Source of the DNA: an uncultured Pseudomonadota bacterium
Lineage (GTDB): Bacteria; Pseudomonadota; Gammaproteobacteria; Steroidobacterales; Steroidobacteraceae
Direction: 5' to 3'
Length of the DNA: 64,000 nt
NCBI GenBank assembly: GCA_903879335.1
Contig: CAIRLC010000022.1
Span: 113,737 to 177,736, forward strand
This document shows, one piece after another, positions 58,288-64,000 of the stretch (positions are counted from its first letter, which is position 1; each line of letters opens with the position of its first letter). The translations under genes were made by a program, and so were the position numbers. Under the pieces are notes generated by a model. It was not told where the DNA came from and did not search any database. It saw only the letters and a program-made list of their open reading frames with translations.

Positions 58288-60513
58288 ATGATTAATAAGA
58301 TATTTATTTCAAAATCGTGGCGCCCAATAACGCTCATATTGGGCCTGATCTGCGCACTCTCAAGCTTCAGCGCGGAGACCACTTTCCTCAAAGCGGATGA
58401 GGCCTATCGGTCTGAAACGACCGCCGACGGACACGAAGTAGCGGTCACCTACCACATCCGTGATGGCTACTACCTGTATCGCAAGCGCTTCGGGTTCAGT
58501 ACTGACACGCCCGGGGTGACCTTGGACCCGGCGGTGTTTCCAGCGGGGTTATCCCATAGCGATGAGTATTTCGGTGAGCAGGAAATCTACCGGGGCACCT
58601 TCACTGTGCGCGTGCCCTACCATCGATCAAACCCGGCGACGACCAGTCTGCAGCTGAAACTGCGCTTGCAGGGCTGCGCGGACGCGGGGCTGTGTTACCC
58701 CCCGCAAACTTGGGTAAGCGCGGTGCCGCTACCCGCCGCGGCCGCGCCAAAGCCAGCGCCGTCCGCCAACGCATCGGGCGGACTGCTCAACAAACTCATC
58801 AAGTCATCGACCCCAACGCAGAGTGATGCGGAGTTTTTGCCTGCTGAAAAAGCGTTTCGCCCGAGCGCCGGCCTAGAACGCGAGCAGTTGATGGTTCACG
58901 TGGCCATAGCGCCCGGCTATTACCTGTATCGAGATCGGATTCACCTCACCGTGGCGGCACCCACCACGGCGGGCAACCCGATCTGGCCGGCCGGGGAAAT
59001 ACATCACGATGAGTATTTCGGCGACCAAACGATCTTCAGAGGCGATCTGCAGTTCCAAGTTCCGTTTCAAGGACCCCACCCCACCCAATTAAAGATCACG
59101 TATCAAGGCTGCGCCGACGCGGGACTGTGTTACACCCCCCAAACACGACTGCTGACCGTAGAGACCAGCCCGGCACCATCGACTGCCCCCTCCGACGCCG
59201 CGAGCAGCAGTTCAGCGGGAGCGGAGCAGGATCGCTTAGCCAACTTGGTACGCTCAGGCCAGTGGTGGGCCGTGCTCGGAGCGTTCTGGTTCTTCGGCTT
59301 ATTGCTGGCCTTCACCCCATGCGTCCTACCCATGGTGCCCATTCTGGCGGGCATCATCGCCGGTGATGGCGAAAAAACCTCGGCAGGACGCTCATTTGCG
59401 CTATCGCTGGCTTATGTCGGCGGTATGGCAATCACCTACACCAGCGTCGGCGTGGCCTTTGCGGCGGCCGGCGCACAAGCGCAGGCCGTTTTTCAACAAC
59501 CGTGGATTCTGGTGCTCTTTGCCGCGCTGTTCGTGGCGTTAGCGTTTGCCATGTTCGGTTTCTATGAACTTGCGCTGCCCTCCGGGCTGCAGACGCGTTT
59601 TGCGACTGCAAGCAACCAGATCAAGGGTGGCCGAATGATTTCAAGCGCGGTGATGGGGGCGCTGTCCTCGCTGATCGTAACCGCCTGTGTAGCACCACCG
59701 TTGGTGGCCACTTTCATTGTGATCGGCCAAGCTGGCGCGATTGGACGCGGCGCGCTCGCGCTTGGCGCCCTGTCACTGGGGATGGGCACGCCATTGTTGC
59801 TGGTCGGCGCCTCAGCGGGCCGCTTATTGCCGAAGTCCGGACCATGGATGGAGACCGTGAAGGCCTTATTCGGCGTGGTCTTCCTCGGCGTGGCCGTCTG
59901 GATGTTGGACCGCTTGGTCGGACCCAGGATCACGATGACCGGTTGGGGCGTCGTGGCTGCATCTGCCGCATGGGTCGTGGCCCGCGTTGGCCGCCGGCCC
60001 ACAGGCGGCATCACCACTCGCTCGGCGCTTGCGCTAGTCATCATCCTTTACGCACTAGCGCTCATATTAAGTGCCTCGCTCGGCGGCACTGACCCCCTGC
60101 GTCCGTTATCCGGTACGCGTTTTGGACAATCCGTTCCCCACGCGCTGGAATTCCGGCGCATCAAAACCAGTGCCGAACTGGACCGCGTACTCGCCGAAGC
60201 CCAGGCCGCGGGAAAGCCCACTTTGCTCGATTTCTCGGCCGATTGGTGCGTGTCTTGCAAGGAAATGGATGCACACACCTTCAATGTTGCTCGCGTGCAA
60301 GCCGTTTTGGCCCACTATCTCGTCCTGCGAGCCGATGTCACCGCCAACGATGCAGATGACCAAGCACTGCTGCACCGATTTGGTATTTTTGGCCCTCCGA
60401 CGACGGCCTTTTTCAAGGCGGACGGCGCAGAACGGCGCCAGTTCCGGCTCGTAGGCTTCGTCGATGCCGACCATTTTCTGCAACATTTGTCCGATTTTGA
60501 GGCTGCTCCGTGA
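58288..60513 (+). CDS. dsbD: DsbD-type thiol:disulfide interchange protein with duplicated N-terminal domain
   Basis: DsbD carries electrons from cytosolic thioredoxin across the inner membrane to periplasmic partners such as DsbC. The protein is 741 residues, against about 565 in E. coli. The extra length is a second nDsbD domain: YYLYR...DEYFGEQEIYRG...GCADAGLCYPPQ (Cys130/136) is followed by YYLYR...DEYFGDQTIFRG...GCADAGLCYTPQ (Cys275/281). Then come the membrane domain with Cys345 (FTPCVLP) and VTACVAPP, and a thioredoxin domain with ADWCVSCK (Cys654/657). Its stop overlaps the TlpA-like gene by 4 bp. Confidence 0.95.
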   Translation: MINKIFISKSWRPITLILGLICALSSFSAETTFLKADEAYRSETTADGHEVAVTYHIRDGYYLYRKRFGFSTDTPGVTLDPAVFPAGLSHSDEYFGEQEIYRGTFTVRVPYHRSNPATTSLQLKLRLQGCADAGLCYPPQTWVSAVPLPAAAAPKPAPSANASGGLLNKLIKSSTPTQSDAEFLPAEKAFRPSAGLEREQLMVHVAIAPGYYLYRDRIHLTVAAPTTAGNPIWPAGEIHHDEYFGDQTIFRGDLQFQVPFQGPHPTQLKITYQGCADAGLCYTPQTRLLTVETSPAPSTAPSDAASSSSAGAEQDRLANLVRSGQWWAVLGAFWFFGLLLAFTPCVLPMVPILAGIIAGDGEKTSAGRSFALSLAYVGGMAITYTSVGVAFAAAGAQAQAVFQQPWILVLFAALFVALAFAMFGFYELALPSGLQTRFATASNQIKGGRMISSAVMGALSSLIVTACVAPPLVATFIVIGQAGAIGRGALALGALSLGMGTPLLLVGASAGRLLPKSGPWMETVKALFGVVFLGVAVWMLDRLVGPRITMTGWGVVAASAAWVVARVGRRPTGGITTRSALALVIILYALALILSASLGGTDPLRPLSGTRFGQSVPHALEFRRIKTSAELDRVLAEAQAAGKPTLLDFSADWCVSCKEMDAHTFNVARVQAVLAHYLVLRADVTANDADDQALLHRFGIFGPPTTAFFKADGAERRQFRLVGFVDADHFLQHLSDFEAAP

Positions 60514-61172
60514 AAACACCTCCTGCGTTGCGTCTGGCCTACACCGGCTTTGCGTTGATCGGTATCGCTGTCGTCGCAGCCTTCATCTATAGCCGACTGC
60601 AGCCAACACCACTGACCCCGCTCACACCACCAACGGTGTCGGCAGTCGGCGCGCGCGCGGTGCCTGCCACGCAGCCGGAATTCACGTTATCGGGGCTTGA
60701 TGGCAAGCGGCACCCCATCAGTGAGTGGAGCGGCCATCCGCAGATCGTGAACTTCTGGGCAACATGGTGCGTCCCGTGCCGCAAAGAAATCCCGTTACTG
60801 AACCTCATACAGGCCGAATACGCCGGCAAAGGCGTAAAAATCATTGGAATTGCCGTGGATTTTCCCGACGACGTGCAAAAATTCATCAAAGACACGCCGC
60901 TGACCTACGACGTCCTAATGGGCGAAGAAGACGCGCTGGAAGCGGCCAAAGCTTATGGCGTCGACAACATGGCGCTCCCGTTCAGCGCCTTCATTGACTC
61001 CCACGGCCGGATCCTAACCGTCCACTTGGGTGAACTGCATGAGCCCAACCTGCGAGCCACTCTCGACGTGTTACTGCAGTTTGATGCCAACGGAATCGAC
61101 GCGTCGAAGGTACCCGCCGCAATCGATGCGCTCACGCAGCATTACACTACCTCAGAGGAGTCGAACCACTGA
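60510..61172 (+). CDS. TlpA/ResA-family membrane-anchored thioredoxin
   Basis: The 220-residue protein has one N-terminal membrane helix (YTGFALIGIAVVAAFIYS) and a periplasmic thioredoxin fold with the active-site WATWCVPCRKE (CVPC). It resembles TlpA and ResA, reductants used in cytochrome c or oxidase maturation. GTG 60510 overlaps the dsbD stop by 4 bp (GTGA), so it is translationally coupled and likely a partner reduced by this DsbD. Confidence 0.92.
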   Translation: MKTPPALRLAYTGFALIGIAVVAAFIYSRLQPTPLTPLTPPTVSAVGARAVPATQPEFTLSGLDGKRHPISEWSGHPQIVNFWATWCVPCRKEIPLLNLIQAEYAGKGVKIIGIAVDFPDDVQKFIKDTPLTYDVLMGEEDALEAAKAYGVDNMALPFSAFIDSHGRILTVHLGELHEPNLRATLDVLLQFDANGIDASKVPAAIDALTQHYTTSEESNH

Positions 61173-61228
61173 CGCAAAAACGCAACAATTGGAGCGAGCG
61201 ACTTAATTGCAGGATAGGCGTTGATCGG

Positions 61229-61249
61229 CGCAATTAGGAACGAATTGCG
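61229..61249. repeat. Inverted repeat in the aroQ promoter region
   Basis: CGCAATT-AGGAACG-AATTGCG has perfect 7-bp arms and overlaps TTGCGT (61245-61250), a possible -35 for the aroQ operon. It looks like a regulator-binding palindrome, but no regulator is known to me for it. Confidence 0.45.
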
Positions 61250-61306
61250 TAATTCCACTCTTTTTTGGTTAGACTCGTCCCTCACGAGGCGGGCTCCGGG
61301 GGGCCG

Positions 61307-61744
61307 ATGACACGCATTTTGGTCCTCAATGGACCGAACCTGAACTTGCTAGGCACCCGGGAACCGGGCACTTACGGCAGCCAGACGCTAAAAGACATCC
61401 TCGGACGTCTTGAATCGATCGCGGCCGCACGGGGCGGGTTCGTGTCCGGCTTTCAGTCCAACGCAGAACATGAACTGATCGAGCAGATTCAGGGCGCCAA
61501 GACGCATGGATTTGACGCGATCATCATCAATGCGGGCGCCTATACGCACACCAGTATTGCGATACGCGACGCGTTTGCTGCGGTCAGCATCCCGTTTTAC
61601 GAAGTGCACATCTCCAACGTTTACGCGCGCGAGTCGTTTCGACATCACTCACATTTATCGGCGCTAGCGTCCGGCGTGATCGTAGGGCTCGGGCCGCTTG
61701 GCTACGAACTCGCGCTCGAAGCCGCGCTGCGCGCCCATCCTTAA
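61307..61744 (+). CDS. aroQ: Type II 3-dehydroquinate dehydratase
   Basis: AroQ dehydrates 3-dehydroquinate to 3-dehydroshikimate in the shikimate pathway. The 145-residue type II enzyme has [18 protein letters not shown] with the catalytic Tyr region, [29 protein letters not shown] and [20 protein letters not shown] 61307 is chosen over the ORF start at 61265 because it gives the family N-terminus and follows CCGGGGGG. The aroQ-accB-accC-prmA order is common in gammaproteobacteria. Confidence 0.98.
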   Translation: MTRILVLNGPNLNLLGTREPGTYGSQTLKDILGRLESIAAARGGFVSGFQSNAEHELIEQIQGAKTHGFDAIIINAGAYTHTSIAIRDAFAAVSIPFYEVHISNVYARESFRHHSHLSALASGVIVGLGPLGYELALEAALRAHP

Positions 61745-61772
61745 TTTGCTGCCAGATCGACGAGGAAGAGTC

Positions 61773-62240
61773 ATGGATATCCGCAAGGTCAAGAAACTCA
61801 TCGAATTGCTCGAAGAGTCGGGCGTCGCCGAGATTGAGATCAAGGAAGGCGAAGAATCCGTACGCATCAGCCGTCATGGTTCGGCGCCGATGACCACCTA
61901 CGTGTCCGCGCCAAGCCCGGCCCCGGTCGCCGCCGCCCCCGCTGCGCCGGTTGCAATCGCAGCGCCAGCCGCTGCGCCAGCTCCAGTGGCCGCGGCCCCA
62001 TCGGCGGACTCTGCCGTCACGGCCCCTATGGTCGGCACGTATTACTCGTCGCCAGCACCCGGCGCGAAGGTGTTCGTGGAGCTTGGCTCGGAGGTCAAGG
62101 TGGGCCAGACGCTGTGCATCATCGAAGCGATGAAAATGATGAACCAGATCGAGTCCGACCGTGCCGGCAAGGTCGTATCGATACTCGTCAAGAATGGCGA
62201 CCCGGTCGAGTTCGGCCAACCGCTGTTCATCATTGAATAA
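61773..62240 (+). CDS. accB: Biotin carboxyl carrier protein of acetyl-CoA carboxylase
   Basis: AccB carries the biotin that shuttles CO2 between AccC and AccA/AccD in fatty acid synthesis. The 155-residue protein begins [20 protein letters not shown], has an Ala/Pro-rich linker (about 45-80) and a biotinyl domain with the lysine in [13 protein letters not shown] 61773, after GAGGAAGAG, gives the normal N-terminus; the ORF track start is inside aroQ. AccC follows directly. Confidence 0.98.
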   Translation: MDIRKVKKLIELLEESGVAEIEIKEGEESVRISRHGSAPMTTYVSAPSPAPVAAAPAAPVAIAAPAAAPAPVAAAPSADSAVTAPMVGTYYSSPAPGAKVFVELGSEVKVGQTLCIIEAMKMMNQIESDRAGKVVSILVKNGDPVEFGQPLFIIE

Positions 62241-62244
62241 GCCC

Positions 62245-63588
62245 ATGATTGACAAGGTCCTCATTGCCAATCGCGGCGAGATCGCGCTGCGCATCCTTAG
62301 GGCATGCCGCGAACTCGGCATCAAAACAGTCGCGGTCCATTCGACCGCGGATCGCAACCTCAAGCACGTGCTGTTGGCTGACGAAACTGTGTGTATCGGG
62401 CCGCCGTCCTCGAAGGACAGCTACCTGAACATGCCGGCCCTCATCGCCGCGGCTGAAGTGACCGACACCGTCGCAATCCACCCGGGTTACGGCTTCTTGT
62501 CGGAGAATGCTGATTTCGCCGAACGCGTTGAAAAGTCGGGTTTTATTTTCGTAGGGCCCAAAGCCGAAACCATCCGCATCATGGGCGACAAAGTGTCGGC
62601 CATCCGCACCATGAAGGCGGCGGGCGTGCCGTGTGTGCCCGGATCGGGCGATCCGCTCGGTGATGATCCAGAGGAAAATCGCAAGATTGCACACAAGATC
62701 GGATACCCGGTCATCATCAAAGCCTCCGGCGGCGGTGGCGGCCGCGGTATGCGCGTCGTGCATTCCGACGCGGCACTGGCAACCTCCATCAGTGTGACCA
62801 AAGCGGAAGCTCTCGCGGCCTTCAGCAACGATCAGGTCTATATGGAGAAGTTCCTCGAACGTCCGCGTCACGTGGAGTTCCAGGTGCTCGCCGACAACCA
62901 CGGCAACGTGGTCGTATTGGGTGAGAGAGATTGCTCCTTGCAGCGTCGTCACCAGAAGATCGTCGAGGAAGCGCCCGCCCCGGGAATCACACCGGAAATG
63001 CGTGCCGAAATGATCACAAGCATCACGAAAGCGCTCAAAGCCGTCGGCTACCGCGGCGCGGGCACGCTCGAATTCTTGTTTGAAGACGGACGGTTCTATT
63101 TCATCGAGATGAACACCCGTATCCAGGTCGAACATCCCGTCACGGAACTGGTGACTGGCATCGACCTCGTCAAGATGCAACTGCGCATTGCCGGCGGCGA
63201 ACCGTTGCCGATGAAGCAAGAGGACGTACGCATCACGGGGCATGCCATCGAGTGCCGAATCAATGCGGAGGACCCGAAAACGTTCATGCCAAGTCCGGGC
63301 CCGGTCAAACTCTGGCACGCGCCGGGCGGACCAGGCATTCGCGTCGACAGCCATCTATACAGTGGCTACGCCGTGCCGCCGTATTACGACTCGTTGGTGG
63401 CCAAAATCATTGCGCATGGCGAAGATCGGGATACCGCACTGGCGCGTATGCGCAACGCCTTGTCGGAGATGGTCGTTGAGGGCATCAAAACGAATGCGCC
63501 CTTGCATCAAGAAATCTTCGGGCATGCCGCCTTCCAACAGGGCGGCGTCGATATCCATTATCTCGAGCGACGTTTGGGCTTGAAGTAA
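62245..63588 (+). CDS. accC: Biotin carboxylase subunit of acetyl-CoA carboxylase
   Basis: AccC carboxylates biotin on AccB with ATP and bicarbonate. The 447-residue ATP-grasp enzyme has [35 protein letters not shown], the glycine loop [12 protein letters not shown], and [14 protein letters not shown] with metal and catalytic residues. ATG 62245 is 4 bp after the accB stop. A large antisense ORF (62230-63354) in the track is a shadow of this gene. PrmA follows after 60 bp. Confidence 0.99.
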   Translation: MIDKVLIANRGEIALRILRACRELGIKTVAVHSTADRNLKHVLLADETVCIGPPSSKDSYLNMPALIAAAEVTDTVAIHPGYGFLSENADFAERVEKSGFIFVGPKAETIRIMGDKVSAIRTMKAAGVPCVPGSGDPLGDDPEENRKIAHKIGYPVIIKASGGGGGRGMRVVHSDAALATSISVTKAEALAAFSNDQVYMEKFLERPRHVEFQVLADNHGNVVVLGERDCSLQRRHQKIVEEAPAPGITPEMRAEMITSITKALKAVGYRGAGTLEFLFEDGRFYFIEMNTRIQVEHPVTELVTGIDLVKMQLRIAGGEPLPMKQEDVRITGHAIECRINAEDPKTFMPSPGPVKLWHAPGGPGIRVDSHLYSGYAVPPYYDSLVAKIIAHGEDRDTALARMRNALSEMVVEGIKTNAPLHQEIFGHAAFQQGGVDIHYLERRLGLK

Positions 63589-63599
63589 AGTATGGTGTT

Positions 63600-63620
63600 C
63601 AGGGCGGTCGACCCGCCCTG
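63600..63620 (+). terminator. Possible attenuating hairpin after accC
   Basis: CAGGGCGG-TCGAC-CCGCCCTG is a perfect 8-bp stem 11 bp after the accC stop. Only AACCGTTTA follows, so it may attenuate or stabilise the transcript rather than stop it. Confidence 0.5.
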
Positions 63621-63648
63621 AACCGTTTACTGAGGAGCCCCACCGGCC

Positions 63649-64000
63649 ATGCCGTTCCTGCAGGTCCACGTCACCTTAGACGGCCTTGAACCCGAAATCG
63701 TCGAAGACGCCTGTTTCGCGAGCGGCGCGCTATCGGTCACGCTCGCCGACGCCGGTGATACGCCGATTCTCGAACCCCTGCCGGGCACAACCCCCCTGTG
63801 GCCTGCCACAGCAGTGTCCGCGCTCTACGAGGACGGCAGCGATCCTGAACTGATTGCCGCCTCGCTCACAGAGATCCTCGGGTGTGACATTGAGTTACGC
63901 CACGAAACGCTTGCCGATCGCGCTTGGGAACGCGAGTGGCTCAAGGATTTTCGTCCGATGCGTTTCGGCGAGCGCCTTTGGATTTGTCCCGGCGGCCAGT
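63649..64000 (+). CDS. prmA: Ribosomal protein L11 methyltransferase, 3' end beyond the window
   Basis: PrmA trimethylates ribosomal protein L11 using SAM. Only the first 117 residues are present: MPFLQVHVTLDGLEPEIVEDACF and SVTLADAGDTPILEPLPG match the N-terminal substrate-recognition domain, followed by WEREWLKDFRPMRFGERLWI at the linker to the methyltransferase domain. ATG 63649 follows TGAGGAG. The SAM-binding domain lies outside the window. Position after accC supports the call. Confidence 0.93.
   Translation, partial: MPFLQVHVTLDGLEPEIVEDACFASGALSVTLADAGDTPILEPLPGTTPLWPATAVSALYEDGSDPELIAASLTEILGCDIELRHETLADRAWEREWLKDFRPMRFGERLWICPGGQ

Noticed and set aside
62230-63354. A 374-residue minus-strand ORF opposite accC
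   Set aside because: It is an antisense shadow of a clear accC with all ATP-grasp motifs; its translation shows no domain and it has no separate ribosome-binding site or context.

Overview
The window is a contiguous piece of a moderately GC-rich gammaproteobacterial chromosome. The support is protein-level: WaaA, KdkA, LpxL and several GT9 heptosyltransferases (Gram-negative LPS core), a TonB-dependent receptor, GlnE, Mpl, the aroQ-accB-accC-prmA order, and a PPi-dependent phosphofructokinase beside an H+-pyrophosphatase. The set suggests a deep-branching Xanthomonadales/Nevskiales-like lineage, but the placement is inference. No rRNA, tRNA, CRISPR array, insertion sequence or prophage was seen. 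Coding density is high and no gene-free gap exceeds about 230 bp.

Region 1 (1-9050) holds a minus-strand central-carbon set (tkt, gap, pgk; pgk runs off the left edge and is missing from the ORF track). Divergent to it is an activated-methyl cycle unit, metK then ahcY, with a clear S-adenosylhomocysteine (SAH) riboswitch between them, followed by a cpdA-like phosphodiesterase and hemL. Region 2 (9050-24800) holds a GT9 glycosyltransferase, a CPBP protease, the membrane protein-mpl-LON operon, rnd, adk with a Cys-rich LID, PPi-PFK and H+-PPase, a three-gene exported-protein operon with a Tat-type M48 protease, a secreted RidA, a GGDEF/EAL protein and a rhodanese. Region 3 (24900-38250) is envelope and nitrogen control: a TolC-like protein, waaA, lpxL, kdkA, heptosyltransferases, an M28 peptidase, a DUF6165 protein, glnE and a fructokinase-like PfkB kinase.

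Region 4 (38255-55961) is the accessory highlight. It is an alpha-galactoside/galactose utilisation locus: TonB receptor, exported GH27 alpha-galactosidase, an SGLT-like symporter with galK and galT, two MFS transporters and a LacI-family regulator. Two enzymes unexpected in sugar catabolism sit inside it: a flavin-dependent tryptophan-halogenase-like protein and a TPR protein with a C-terminal 2OG-Fe(II) oxygenase-like domain. Four promoter regions carry a shared 14-bp palindrome (TGnAAnCGnTTnCA), predicting one LacI-family regulon. galE was not found in the window.

Region 5 (56000-64000) is housekeeping: groS-groL behind a degenerate CIRCE element, an unusual dsbD with two N-terminal domains coupled to a TlpA-like thioredoxin, then aroQ-accB-accC-prmA (prmA cut by the right edge).
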